This document shows, piece by piece, positions 1 through 8,463 of a stretch of DNA of 64,000 bases. The position numbers and the translations under genes were made by a program. The DNA is taken from positions 186,001 through 250,000 of the forward strand of contig NZ_JAIVMG010000006.1 in NCBI RefSeq assembly GCF_020177335.1, read 5' to 3'. How positions within the stretch are numbered: position 1 is the first letter of the stretch; every line of letters starts with the position of its first letter. Under the pieces are notes generated by a model, which saw only the letters and a program-made list of their open reading frames with translations, made no database searches and was not told the DNA's origin. Source of the DNA: Stappia indica (GTDB taxonomy: Bacteria > Pseudomonadota > Alphaproteobacteria > Rhizobiales > Stappiaceae).

Positions 1-443
1 AACACATTGTTCAACAGGTAGGTCGGCATCGAGGCACCGGCGAAAACGCCGATCAGGCCGGGGTAGGCCCGGGGGTCGCAGCCGGCTCCCTCCAGTGCTT
101 CCCAGCAGATCTCCAGAAAGATGCGGTGCTGAGGATCGGTAAAGGAGGCCTCGCGGGGAAACATGCCGAAGAACTCGGCGTCGAACTCCTCGATTCCCTC
201 AAGATGCGGCCTGGCCGCGACATAGTTGGGCGATGCCCGCTCCTCATCGGTAAAGGCATCCTCGATCTCTTCCGGGGTGAGGGGCGCGAAGGCGTGGCGT
301 CCGTCGCGGACCATCTGCCACAGATCGTCGACCGAAGGCGCATCGGGGAAGCGCCCCGACATGCCAACGATGGCGATGGCGCCTGTTTCTGCAAGCGCAT
401 CGCCGGCTTGCGGGGACCTGTCCCGTCCGGTGGTTTCGGTCAT
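1..443 (-). CDS. Polyketide synthase, N-terminal fragment (ketosynthase start)
   Basis: Translating the minus strand from the ATG at 443-441 gives an open frame of about 147 residues that continues past the left edge. After a short linker it reads IAIVGMSGRFPDA, then a stretch ending FFGMFPREASFTDPQHRIFLE and WEALEGAG, which is the beginning of a beta-ketoacyl synthase domain of a modular type I PKS (the DPQHR segment is characteristic). The catalytic Cys and all later domains lie outside the window. The start overlaps the stop of the upstream adenylation gene by four bases (ATGA), so the two are translationally coupled and probably form one NRPS-PKS line. The product cannot be predicted from this fragment. 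Confidence 0.9.
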   Translation of the reverse strand, partial: MTETTGRDRSPQAGDALAETGAIAIVGMSGRFPDAPSVDDLWQMVRDGRHAFAPLTPEEIEDAFTDEERASPNYVAARPHLEGIEEFDAEFFGMFPREASFTDPQHRIFLEICWEALEGAGCDPRAYPGLIGVFAGASMPTYLLNNV

Positions 444-2374
444 GACCTGTTCCTGCTGATCTGCGAAAGGGACTGGCGGCGGATGGCGGCCCGGTGCGTT
501 GCGGTCATGGCCGAACGGGCGACCGGTCCCCTGCCTTCAAGAAAATTCGCGAGGCCGCGAATGGTCGGATGCGTGAACAGGGCCATCACATCGACGCTGC
601 GCTGAAGCGCGCCCTCCAGCCCGACATGCACCCGCATCAACTGCAGCGAGGTGCCGCCAAGATCGAAGAAATTGCGGTCCAGCGGGATCGCGTCACGGCC
701 GAGGACCTCGGACCAGAGGCGGGCGATGGTTGTCTCGACGGGACTGCGGGAGGACGCCTTCGGCGAGGCCGGTGCATCATCCTGCAAGGAAATGGGGGCA
801 AGCCTTGCCCGATCCACCTTGCCCGCCTGGGTCATGGGAAAGGTGACAACGGTGACGGCGGCGCTGGGCACCATGAAGGCGGGCACCGCTGCGCGCAGCC
901 GGGCCAGGGCCGCGCTGGCGAAAGCCGGATGCGGCGTGCTGGCGTCCCGTGGTTTCAGATAGGCGACGATCCGTTTCGAGGTCGGCGTCGCCTGACAGGA
1001 GACGATGGCATCGTCGATCTCCGGATCGCGTCGCAGGGCCGCTTCGATCTCGTCCAGCTCGATCCGCTTGCCGTCGATCTTGACCTGGCGGTCCGCACGT
1101 CCCTTGAACGTGATTGTACCATCAGCTTCGACCCGGGCGAGGTCGCCGGTCAGATAGCAGCGGCGCGGCCCCTGCCGGGTCTCGACCATCCTGAACTTTT
1201 CATCGGTCAGGTCGGGTCGTTTGAAATAGCCGAGAGCAAGGCAGTCGCCGGAAATGGCAAGTTCACCGGTCTCGCCATCGGACAGTTCCCGGTTGCCTTC
1301 GCCAATGATGTGAATTCCGGTGCGGGCGATGGCCTTGCCGATCGGCACATCCGTGTCGGCGAAGTCGGGCGGCGGCGAAAAGCAGGTGACCATGGTGGTG
1401 GCTTCGGTCGGGCCGTAGCCGTTGGTAACCCGGCAGTGCGGGTAGATCCGATGGAACTTGCGGATATGGGTCGCCGAGGCGACCTCGCCGCCAAACAGCA
1501 CGTGCGTCAGGCTCGGCATCGACCCGTCGACGGAATCGGCGAACAGGTTGAAAAGACCTGTCGTCAGGACGACGAAGGTCACGTTTTCCCGGCGGATGAC
1601 GTCGCACAGCCGGGAAACGGAGAAGGTGGGGTCGGGCAAGCCTGCGAGGGTGCTGCCGTTCAGCAGCGCGCACCAGATCTCCATGGTGGCACCGTCGAAG
1701 GAGATGGTCGCCGCATTGAGGACGACATCGCCCGGACCGACATTGACGTAGCTTTGCTCAAGCGCCAGGTCGGCAATGGCCCGATGCGGGATCATCACCC
1801 CTTTGGGCCGGCCGGTGGAGCCGGAGGTGTACATGACATAGGCCATGTCGCCGCCGCCGACTGGCACAGAGGGCGGTTCAATGTCGCGGTCCTCGATCTG
1901 GCGCAGCGCGTTGCCAAGCTCGACGATCTCCCCGCGAACACTGGCAATGGCCGCAAGCTTTGCGTGATCCGTGGCGGTGGTGAAGATCACCTTCGGCGCG
2001 CAATCACCGATCACATAGTCCAGATGCTCAGCCGGATAGACCGGGTCGATCGGGGTATAGGCTGCTCCGGCCTTCAGAATCGCCAACATGGCGATCACCG
2101 TTTCCGCAGACCGGGGGAGGAACAGGCCGACCACGTCGCCCTTGCGTACCCCAAGCTCCAGCAGCCGGTGAGCGAGGGCGGAGGAGAGACGGTCGGCTTC
2201 GCGGTAACTGTAGGGTCGGTCGCCGAAGGTCAGGGCGACGCGGTCCGGTTGCGCGCGGGCGTGTTGGTGAAAGACGTCCTGAAGACTGCGGTCGCGGTCA
2301 TAAGCGACGATGTGACCTGAACGCTCTACGCGAAACGGATCGTGTTGCGCCGTGAGGGGATCCTTGCGGTTCAT
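440..2374 (-). CDS. NRPS adenylation-thiolation didomain protein
   Basis: A 644-residue protein with an amino-acid adenylation domain followed by a carrier domain. It would activate an amino acid as an acyl-AMP and load it on its own phosphopantetheine arm. Numbering from the chosen Met: A3 YTSGSTGRPKG about 182, A4 FDGATME about 226, A5 NGYGPTE about 318, A7 YLTGD about 407, A8 GRADRQVKIDGKR about 425, A10 QAGKVDR about 516, and the carrier motif DLGGTSL with the attachment Ser near 576. There is no condensation domain, so it looks like a loading module feeding the overlapping PKS downstream. The A4 Asp is present, in keeping with an alpha-amino-acid substrate, but I do not predict which. 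Start 2374 is preferred because GGAG lies seven bases upstream; an in-frame ATG at 2380 is the alternative. Confidence 0.9.
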   Translation of the reverse strand: MNRKDPLTAQHDPFRVERSGHIVAYDRDRSLQDVFHQHARAQPDRVALTFGDRPYSYREADRLSSALAHRLLELGVRKGDVVGLFLPRSAETVIAMLAILKAGAAYTPIDPVYPAEHLDYVIGDCAPKVIFTTATDHAKLAAIASVRGEIVELGNALRQIEDRDIEPPSVPVGGGDMAYVMYTSGSTGRPKGVMIPHRAIADLALEQSYVNVGPGDVVLNAATISFDGATMEIWCALLNGSTLAGLPDPTFSVSRLCDVIRRENVTFVVLTTGLFNLFADSVDGSMPSLTHVLFGGEVASATHIRKFHRIYPHCRVTNGYGPTEATTMVTCFSPPPDFADTDVPIGKAIARTGIHIIGEGNRELSDGETGELAISGDCLALGYFKRPDLTDEKFRMVETRQGPRRCYLTGDLARVEADGTITFKGRADRQVKIDGKRIELDEIEAALRRDPEIDDAIVSCQATPTSKRIVAYLKPRDASTPHPAFASAALARLRAAVPAFMVPSAAVTVVTFPMTQAGKVDRARLAPISLQDDAPASPKASSRSPVETTIARLWSEVLGRDAIPLDRNFFDLGGTSLQLMRVHVGLEGALQRSVDVMALFTHPTIRGLANFLEGRGPVARSAMTATHRAAIRRQSLSQISRNRS

Positions 2375-2896
2375 ATCCATGCTCCGGGCCCGGTTGGCCT
2401 GCACCGGTCGGTGCAGACAAGGGGGAGCGAGATGGCCGCCCACCCTTTACGCTTGCGGTTTGCCTCTTCGACAATTTTTCACGTGAGCCAAAAATGGATA
2501 GATGTTCAAAGGGATGTACCGTGGCTATGCGGGGTTGGCCGATGGCTGGACGAAGGGCGACAAATGACCGAAAGGCCGAGTTTGACTAGTCTGCGGGTCG
2601 ACCAAAAGGATTAGCAAACCGGATGATCTCGTGCCGCTGAGAGAGCCTGTCCAGGCTTGGCCGATACTCTTGCGGCAGGGGGAGAGCTGGCCCAGACGCG
2701 GCGCCAAGCGAAGCTCGGGCCGGGGGGGGCGCCGACGCGCACTCCCTGAGCAGGGGCGTGGGTGGTCCGTCTTCGTGGTTGTTCTTCTCTTGAATGGTCG
2801 GATCGTGAGCTTATATCTTCGCGGCAAGTGAGGACGACCTCCCCCGGTTCGGGACCATTCGTTCGGGACGACCCGAAGCAACACACGGGGACCCAT
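2375..2896. other. Divergent intergenic region (NRPS / PACE)
   Basis: About 520 bp without a convincing gene. Open frames here lack ribosome sites and recognisable sequence. It should hold the divergent promoters of the NRPS operon and the PACE gene. Visible elements are the palindrome at 2399-2416 and a TCACGTGA palindrome at 2479-2486 inside an AT-richer patch. Confidence 0.6.
2399..2416. promoter_or_regulatory. Perfect inverted repeat upstream of the NRPS gene
   Basis: CTGCACCG-GT-CGGTGCAG: 8-bp arms with a 2-bp spacer, starting 25 bp before the NRPS start codon. It could be an operator or a 5' leader hairpin. No regulator can be assigned. Confidence 0.4.
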
Positions 2897-3337
2897 ATGC
2901 GAACCACCGGGGATCGGATCCGCCACGCCCTCAGCTTCGAGATCATCGGATTGCTTACCATCGCGCCGCTGGGCGGCTGGGCATTCGGCGTTCCACTGGA
3001 GGCCATCGGCCTGGTCGCAATCGTCGCCGCGACCATCGCGACGTTGTGGAACTACATCTACAATTTCCTGTTCGACCACGCGATGCTACGGATTGTCGGC
3101 GACGTGCGCAAGTCTCTGGCGGTGCGGGTGGGGCACGCCGTATTGTTCGAGGCCGGGCTGCTTGCGCTGCTAATGCCGTTCATCGCCTGGTATCTCGACA
3201 TCAGCCTGCTTGCGGCCTTCAAGATGGATCTGTTCTTCGCGCTGTTCTATCTGGTCTACGCCTTCATCTTCAATTGGGCCTATGACCTGATTTTTCCCAT
3301 TCCCGATCCGCGGAGCGCGGAAAGCCCGGCAACCTGA
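2897..3337 (+). CDS. PACE-family multidrug/biocide efflux transporter
   Basis: A 146-residue inner-membrane protein with four predicted helices arranged as two tandem bacterial transmembrane pair domains. Family signatures are visible in both halves: RIRHALSFE at the start of helix 1 and RVGHAVLFE at the start of helix 3, plus WNYIYNFLFDHA after helix 2 and FNWAYDLIFP at the end of helix 4. PACE proteins (AceI type) export chlorhexidine and related cationic compounds, and polyamines in some cases. The ATG at 2897 is chosen because the family motif begins nine residues later and GGGG lies just upstream; upstream sequence in frame does not look coding. It stands alone, divergent from the NRPS gene. 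Confidence 0.88.
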   Translation: MRTTGDRIRHALSFEIIGLLTIAPLGGWAFGVPLEAIGLVAIVAATIATLWNYIYNFLFDHAMLRIVGDVRKSLAVRVGHAVLFEAGLLALLMPFIAWYLDISLLAAFKMDLFFALFYLVYAFIFNWAYDLIFPIPDPRSAESPAT

Positions 3338-3349
3338 GGCTGCCGGGCT
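3323..3349. terminator. Hairpin at end of PACE gene
   Basis: AGCCCGGCA / TGCCGGGCT, 9-bp stem with a 9-nt loop spanning the PACE stop codon. No U-tract follows. It sits between convergent genes and may act together with the next hairpin. Confidence 0.45.
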
Positions 3350-3354
3350 GAACG

Positions 3355-3375
3355 CCTCCCGAGGAATGCGGGAGG
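3355..3375. terminator. Second hairpin between convergent genes
   Basis: CCTCCCG / CGGGAGG, 7-bp stem and 7-nt loop, just downstream of the GH16 gene on the minus strand. No clear U-tract on either strand, so termination is plausible rather than shown. Confidence 0.4.
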
Positions 3376-3400
3376 TGTCGCTGGTAACGATGGGGCGGTG

Positions 3401-4258
3401 CTATTTCTTGACCTGCAACGGGACGGCTTTCTGATCGAGGCGGAAAGCCTTGACGTAGTCCACGTACATGAAGGACGGGTTGGGCACCGGGAAGGTTCGG
3501 GTGTTTTCCTTGAGCGCCAGGTTCAGCAACATGAACATGGGCTGGCGGCTTTCCGGCGGCGTCTTGGTCTTCCACACCAGCTTGCGATTGAAGTACATGC
3601 GAATGAACTGGGCGTCGACCTTGACGCCATAGGTGTTGAACTCCTCCGGATCGTTCTGCGGGAAGACCTTGATGCGGTCGAAGTCGGAATAGTGCCGCCC
3701 GTCCCGGTGCCAGACGTGCACTGAGGCGGAATACCCGTCGGGTTTGTACCCGTAGTATTCCAGCACATCGATCTCGGCGGTGTATTTCGACCGGTCGATG
3801 CCGATCAGCCAGAACGCGGGCCAGACGCCATCGCCCAGGGGCAGGCGTGCCCGCATTTCGAAGTAACCGTATTGCTGCTTGAAGCCACGGCCCTTCGTGT
3901 CAACGGAGGCGAGCAGGCCCGAACTCCAGACACCGGTCGAGGTCCGCCGCGCCTCGATCCGCAAGACGCCATTGAGAAGGGTGAACGGGAAACCCTCCTG
4001 CGGGTTTGAAAACCGGGCGCCGCCGAAGTCGCCGGACCAGGGGGTATGGGCAATCCAGCGGGTGCCGGGGCCCCAGGCGGAGACATCGAGCGTGTCAAAA
4101 GGTTCATCGAAGCTGAGGGTCATGCGCTCGAAATCGAGCGTGTCGCCGGTGTCGATGCCCGCCTCATTGGCGGAGGCCGACAGGGCGGACAGAAGGAGGG
4201 CGGCGCCGGCGAGGGCAGGGCGCAGGAACCCGGTCGGGATAAGGGGGAGATGTTGCAT
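3401..4258 (-). CDS. Secreted glycoside hydrolase family 16 (endo-beta-glycanase, ExoK-like)
   Basis: A 285-residue protein with an N-terminal signal peptide (hydrophobic run from about 10 to 28, then SASA) and a GH16 fold. The catalytic signature EIDVLE is at about 162-167: Glu162 nucleophile, Asp164, Glu167 acid/base. The preceding YGYFEMRARL...GVWPAFWL segment is typical of the family. GH16 enzymes of the ExoK/ExsH type cut beta-glucan backbones of nascent exopolysaccharide in the periplasm or outside the cell. Its place beside the polymerase gene fits control of polysaccharide length. The Met at 4258 is preferred over one at 4273 because GGAAG lies eight bases before it. Confidence 0.88.
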   Translation of the reverse strand: MQHLPLIPTGFLRPALAGAALLLSALSASANEAGIDTGDTLDFERMTLSFDEPFDTLDVSAWGPGTRWIAHTPWSGDFGGARFSNPQEGFPFTLLNGVLRIEARRTSTGVWSSGLLASVDTKGRGFKQQYGYFEMRARLPLGDGVWPAFWLIGIDRSKYTAEIDVLEYYGYKPDGYSASVHVWHRDGRHYSDFDRIKVFPQNDPEEFNTYGVKVDAQFIRMYFNRKLVWKTKTPPESRQPMFMLLNLALKENTRTFPVPNPSFMYVDYVKAFRLDQKAVPLQVKK

Positions 4259-4432
4259 GGTGACGGCTTCCATGTCAGTGGAATATTGACGGAAATTTTA
4301 TTCCCCCGTGTAAATTCGCGCATATTCCTGAATTCGGTTATATCTCTACTTCAAAATGCTTATGGGGTGATGGAATTACACCTGTAGGTGGCCATGCTAC
4401 GATCCTGAAAATCCATCGGGGAGCGTCCTGGC
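4259..4432. promoter_or_regulatory. Divergent promoter region, GH16 / polymerase
   Basis: A 174-bp AT-rich stretch in an otherwise GC-rich locus, between divergent genes. A short inverted repeat CACCT-GT-AGGTG lies at 4379-4390 before the polymerase gene. No sigma-70 box can be assigned with confidence. Confidence 0.45.
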
Positions 4433-5914
4433 ATGAGCCTGCAAGTCATGGGAATCCTGACATTTGCGCTCGGTCTGCTGCTGATGGGCCGACGGCCGCA
4501 GTGGATGTTCATGTTCATGGCAGTGTCGACGGTGTTCGGAACGGCGGCCGCTATCAGCCTGCCGGCGCTGGGCGGCGCGTCCATTCTGGTGCCGAACCTG
4601 TTTCTCGTCTTTTTCTTCCTGCGCATGTACGCGGGCTATGGGGAGGGGCCGATCCTGTCGGCCTTCGCTCTGCCGGGGCCGGGCTTCTGGCTCCTGCTTC
4701 TCACTGTCTTCGGAGTGTTAAGCGGGATCTTCCTGCCGCGTTTGTTCGCGGGCATGACCGAGACCATATCGGTGACGCGCATGTTTGGCGCGCGCAACTT
4801 CATTTCCATGGTTCCGTTGCGGCCAACCGCGAGCAACATCACCCAGTCGGTCTATGCCATCGGCGGTCTTTTGTGTTTTGCCGCCAGCTACACATTCTTC
4901 CGGCAGACGCGCTCCGCCGCCGCGCTGGTCGGCGCCATGCTGGTTTTGGCGACCGTCGACCTCGTCTTCGCCCTCGCCGATATTGTTACCTATTTTTCCG
5001 GAACCGCGTGGCTGATGGATTTCTTCCGGACGGCCAACTACGGGATGTTGACCGATTCCGTGAAAGGCGGTCTGAAACGGATCTCCGGCACCTTCTCCGA
5101 AGCCTCCGCCTTTGCCTCCTATACCCTCGCCGTGTTCGCGGTGGTCGCAAGCCTGTGGCTCGACCGGTTGCGGAACGGCTATGTAGGGCTTCTTGCCGCT
5201 GCCCTGTTCCTGGCCGTGCTCTTGTCCACCTCGGCAACGGGACTTGCCGGCCTTGTGGTTGTCGTCGGCTTCCTCGGCATACGCTCCCTCAGCGCGTCTC
5301 TGGCCAACCCGCGCAACGGACGTCCGAGTTTCCTGGTCATGGGCGCCATCGTCGGGCTGCTGGCCATGCTCGTCATCATGGTCGCGATGCCGCAGTTCGT
5401 CGATCAGATCGAGGCCTATCTGGACGAGATCCTGTTCTCCAAGGCCAACAGCCAGTCGGGACGGGAGCGTTTCCAATGGAATGCGGCGGCCTTCCAGACC
5501 TTTCTCGATACCTCCTGGATCGGGGCCGGTCTCGGCAGTTCGCGGGCGTCAAGCTTCCTGCTCGTGCTGCTGTCCAATCTCGGGGTTGCCGGTGCGATGC
5601 TGTTCCTCCTGTTCGCCGGATCGGTCTTGCTGGCGCCGAATGGTGTGCTGCGCTCGGACACCGGCGCGGTCGCCGATCAGGTGCGCGCGGTGCGGGCCGC
5701 CAAGGCGGGTTTCGCGGCCAGCCTGGCGACGGCGATGATTTCCGGCACAGTCTATGATCTAGGGTTGCTCCCCTATCTTCTGGCGGGGGGGGCGGCGGCG
5801 CTGTCCCGGTCGGTCCGTGAACGACAGGATCTCGATACGCGGGCGGTGCCCCTTGCGCCCTTGAGGGGCAAGGCCTGGGCAACCGGCGGCGCAACCGAAG
5901 GGCGCTGCGAATGA
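4433..5914 (+). CDS. Polysaccharide polymerase (Wzy/ExoQ-like), polytopic membrane protein
   Basis: A 493-residue protein with roughly ten to twelve hydrophobic segments from residue 5 to about 470 and a polar C-terminal tail. Between helices it carries SGTFSEASAFASYT (about 220) and, later, a periplasmic segment followed by GRERFQWNAAAFQTF...WIGAGLGSSR, the pattern of O-antigen ligase/polymerase (Wzy, ExoQ) proteins. These join flipped repeat units on the periplasmic face. It begins the plus-strand block after a divergent promoter, and its stop overlaps the next gene (ATGA at 5911-5914), so the two are cotranslated. Family-level assignment only. Confidence 0.75.
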   Translation: MSLQVMGILTFALGLLLMGRRPQWMFMFMAVSTVFGTAAAISLPALGGASILVPNLFLVFFFLRMYAGYGEGPILSAFALPGPGFWLLLLTVFGVLSGIFLPRLFAGMTETISVTRMFGARNFISMVPLRPTASNITQSVYAIGGLLCFAASYTFFRQTRSAAALVGAMLVLATVDLVFALADIVTYFSGTAWLMDFFRTANYGMLTDSVKGGLKRISGTFSEASAFASYTLAVFAVVASLWLDRLRNGYVGLLAAALFLAVLLSTSATGLAGLVVVVGFLGIRSLSASLANPRNGRPSFLVMGAIVGLLAMLVIMVAMPQFVDQIEAYLDEILFSKANSQSGRERFQWNAAAFQTFLDTSWIGAGLGSSRASSFLLVLLSNLGVAGAMLFLLFAGSVLLAPNGVLRSDTGAVADQVRAVRAAKAGFAASLATAMISGTVYDLGLLPYLLAGGAAALSRSVRERQDLDTRAVPLAPLRGKAWATGGATEGRCE

Positions 5915-7122
5915 AGCTCCTGGTGTTCAACGTCAAGCATAGTGAAAACCTGGGGGACGGGTTGCTTGCCTGTTGCCTGGAGACCGCCTTGCGTCAATGC
6001 GGCAGCGATGTGGAGGTGGAGACGGTCGATCTGGCGGGGCGCAGCGAGGTCGGAACGGCGGTCCGGGCGAGGGGGTACGTGCTGGCACTGCTTGGCCGAA
6101 TGCCGGCGCCGGCGCGTCGCTTCGTGGTGCGCAAGGTGCTGGACCGCAGGCTTCGGGCCTCCTTGCCCGACTGGAACGCCCGGATCGCCGCCGCCGATGC
6201 GGTGGTGATCGGCGGTGGCAATCTCTTCCAGGACGACGATCTGAACTTCCCGCTCAAGATCGGCGCGGTGCTGGACTGCGTTCAGCGGCAAAAACGGCCC
6301 CTGTCGATCTACGCGGTGGGGGTCAGCCGGAACTGGTCGCCGGAGGCGTCCGCGTTGTTCGGCAGGTTGCGTAACCTGGATCTGGTGCATGTCTCGGTCC
6401 GCGACGAGATCGCCCGGGATAACTGGATGAGCCACTTCCCCGAAGGGGGGCGCCCGCACCTGGTGCCCGATCCGGGGTTGCTGGCCGGCTCCATGGATCT
6501 GCCGCGCCCGCTCGAACGTTGTGTCGGCAACAATGCGGGGCTGTGCGTGACCAATCCGGCGATCCTGCGGCGGCACTCGGACAAGTCGGCGCGCGACATT
6601 CCGATGCTGCGCGCTCGCGACTATTGCGAGGTGATGCAGGTACTGGAAAGCCGGGGCTGGTGTATCACCCTGTTTTGCAACGGCGCCCGCGAGGACGCGG
6701 CCTTTCTTGAGGCGATCCTGGCAGTGCCAGCCGTTCGCAAGATGATGGCTTCGGGGGTGGTTCAGGTCGCGCCCCGTCCGAAAACCGCCCGGGAGCTTCT
6801 CTCGACCATCGATGCCTTCGATGCGATGGCCGCACATCGGCTGCATGCCTGTATCGCCGCCTATGCCCTCGGCGTTCCCGTCGTCGGCCTGGGGTGGGAC
6901 AGCAAGGTCGAAGGGTTCTTTCGCTCCACCCATCGAGAGGCGTTTCTCGTCACCGACCGAAGCACTTCATCGGAGGAGATCGCCGGGCTGATCGATCAGG
7001 TGGCGACCCATGCGGTCGATCCGGTGGAGTTGCGTGCCACGGTTGCCAAAGCCCGTGAAGGGATTGCCCGGCTGCATGCGGATCTCAGCGCCTTCCTCAA
7101 TGCGGGCAGCGTCGTTTCTTAA
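5911..7122 (+). CDS. Polysaccharide pyruvyl transferase family protein
   Basis: A 403-residue protein. The N-terminus LLVFNVKHSENLGDGLLACCLE, then AADAVVIGGGNLFQDDD (about 95), SIYAVGVSRNW and, near residue 300, FDAMAAHRLHACIAAYALGVPVVGLGWDSKVEGFF match the PssM/WcaK/ExoV superfamily. Members transfer pyruvate from PEP to a sugar as a ketal, making the polymer acidic; some act on other acceptors. The start overlaps the polymerase stop by four bases. About 500 bp of non-coding DNA follow, so this is probably the end of a two-gene unit. Confidence 0.85.
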   Translation: MKLLVFNVKHSENLGDGLLACCLETALRQCGSDVEVETVDLAGRSEVGTAVRARGYVLALLGRMPAPARRFVVRKVLDRRLRASLPDWNARIAAADAVVIGGGNLFQDDDLNFPLKIGAVLDCVQRQKRPLSIYAVGVSRNWSPEASALFGRLRNLDLVHVSVRDEIARDNWMSHFPEGGRPHLVPDPGLLAGSMDLPRPLERCVGNNAGLCVTNPAILRRHSDKSARDIPMLRARDYCEVMQVLESRGWCITLFCNGAREDAAFLEAILAVPAVRKMMASGVVQVAPRPKTARELLSTIDAFDAMAAHRLHACIAAYALGVPVVGLGWDSKVEGFFRSTHREAFLVTDRSTSSEEIAGLIDQVATHAVDPVELRATVAKAREGIARLHADLSAFLNAGSVVS

Positions 7123-7335
7123 CCATATCGTTAAATTCCCTAGGGGAAGATTCTGGGCGCTGCGGTGGCCCGCGTGCGTGATTTCCGGTGTCCCGGAGGG
7201 CGGCCTGCGCCAGCCCTGACGTGGTGTATACCCGCCCGACAGAGCGAATATCAGATCCCAGGGCGTGGGCTTAGTTGTTGTTTTTTTTGATTTCTCAGGT
7301 TTGACTGTGGCGAGTTTCGGAGATGACGCCAGTAT

Positions 7336-7370
7336 TCACGCGCTCGTGAGAGATCATCACGGTTCGGTGA
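7336..7370. promoter_or_regulatory. Left cluster of TCAC-N-GTGA palindromes with left arm of a 15-bp inverted repeat
   Basis: TCACG-CGCT-CGTGA (7336-7349) and TCAC-N6-GTGA (7357-7370) lie either side of TCGTGAGAGATCATC (7344-7358). The last is the exact reverse complement of bases 7502-7516. Dyads of this kind are typical for dimeric LuxR/FixJ-type HTH proteins, so autoregulation by the downstream gene is a reasonable inference. Confidence 0.5.
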
Positions 7371-7501
7371 GGAAACGAATCGGCTTTATCTGATTTTTCG
7401 TCGAAAACAAGAGTCTTTTTATATATATTCACCATTTATTAACCCATGTTAATGGGCGTTTCGGGCGAAGGCTGTAAAAAGTACTGAAGTGGCGGTGGGC
7501 G

Positions 7502-7523
7502 GATGATCTCTCACGAACAGTGA
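7502..7523. promoter_or_regulatory. Right arm of the inverted repeat plus TCAC-N5-GTGA palindrome
   Basis: GATGATCTCTCACGA at 7502-7516 is the exact reverse complement of 7344-7358. It overlaps TCAC-GAACA-GTGA at 7511-7523, about 105 bp before the LuxR start codon. The paired sites could support looping or cooperative binding. Confidence 0.5.
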
Positions 7524-7626
7524 ATTCCGGTCCTGCGCCTCCTGGTCGAGGCGGGGTTCCACGTTGGTGACCTCGGTTTTAGAAGAAAATGCCTGTGCAT
7601 AATAAAACAATCCAGGAGTATTCTCT

Positions 7627-8388
7627 ATGGATGCGCAATACTTGAACCAAAATCAGAATGACGTTGAAGTTCAACTGGAGGCGGTCTCCAATTTCTGCAG
7701 TGCTACCGCAGACGAGACCGCACCTCCGATTGCTGGCGGCGAGGCGCGCGATTGCGCGCTTCTGATCGACCGGCGAGCGCTGGATCGGGATTGCCTGGCG
7801 AGGAGCCTTTCGGAACATGACCCCTCGCTCAATGTCGTCCCGGTGTCCTCGGTCGACCATTGGGAAGGGCTGGACAGCGACGACACCCCGTCGGTGATCG
7901 TGCTCGCCATCGGCGGTGGCTCGACCTACGATGCGTCGGTGCGGGCGCACATCACCTCCGTGGTCGAGCGTTTCTCCGGCATCCCGGTCGTGGTGATCGC
8001 CGATACCGAAGACCTGTGCCAGATGCTCAAGGCAATCGAATGCGGCGCGCGCGGTTTCATCCCGTCAAGCGTGGGCATCGGGGTTGCCGCGGAGGCCATC
8101 GCACTGGCCCGGGCCGGAGGTGTGTTCCTGCCGGCAAGCAATGTGTTGCCGATGCTGGAGATGATCGAATCCGCAGCAAAAAGCGTCAGCGGGCCGGGGG
8201 ATATCTTTACCCCGCGCGAGGCGGAGGTGGCCGAGGCCCTGCGGCGTGGCAAGGCCAACAAGATCATTGCCTATGAGCTGCACCTTTGCCAGAGCACCGT
8301 GAAGGTGCATGTGCGCAACATCATGAAGAAGCTCAACGCCACCAACCGGACGGAAGTGGCCTACAAGCTGCTGGAACTCATGCAGTAG
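7627..8388 (+). CDS. LuxR/FixJ-type transcriptional regulator with degenerate receiver
   Basis: A 253-residue protein. Residues about 40-165 resemble a receiver domain (DCALLIDRRALDRDCLARSL at the start, AIECGARGFIPSS near the end). The usual phosphoacceptor region reads VIVLAIGGGS, with no Asp at the expected place, so phosphorylation is unlikely. The C-terminus (about 195-253) is a GerE/LuxR helix-turn-helix: FTPREAEVAEALRRGKANK, then QSTVKVHVRNIMKKL and TNRTEVAY. AGGAG lies eight bases before the ATG. Its position inside the polysaccharide locus and the dyads upstream suggest it controls the locus and perhaps itself. The ligand or trigger is unknown. Confidence 0.85.
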   Translation: MDAQYLNQNQNDVEVQLEAVSNFCSATADETAPPIAGGEARDCALLIDRRALDRDCLARSLSEHDPSLNVVPVSSVDHWEGLDSDDTPSVIVLAIGGGSTYDASVRAHITSVVERFSGIPVVVIADTEDLCQMLKAIECGARGFIPSSVGIGVAAEAIALARAGGVFLPASNVLPMLEMIESAAKSVSGPGDIFTPREAEVAEALRRGKANKIIAYELHLCQSTVKVHVRNIMKKLNATNRTEVAYKLLELMQ

Positions 8389-8430
8389 CGAAGGGCCGGG
8401 TTCCCGCCCACGAACGTGGAGCGGCGATAC

Positions 8431-8463
8431 GGGGGGCGATGCCGGTGACACGGCATGCCCCCC
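8431..8463 (+). terminator. Hairpin after the LuxR gene
   Basis: GGGGGGC and ATGCCG pair with CGGCAT and GCCCCCC around a GTGACA loop, with one bulged G. Thirteen base pairs, 43 bp past the LuxR stop. No strong U-tract. Confidence 0.5.

Larger units (their letters stand above)
7123..7626. other. Long regulatory intergenic region upstream of the LuxR gene
   Basis: About 500 bp without a supportable gene, much richer in A+T than the flanks (T8 tract near 7283, TATATAT near 7420). It contains a widely spaced inverted repeat and several TCAC-N4-6-GTGA palindromes, listed separately, which suggests complex control of the regulator downstream. Confidence 0.6.

Noticed and set aside
494-2320. 608-residue plus-strand open frame opposite the NRPS gene
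   Set aside because: It mirrors the codon structure of the adenylation gene, has no recognisable motif or ribosome site, and the opposite strand has the full set of A-domain motifs.
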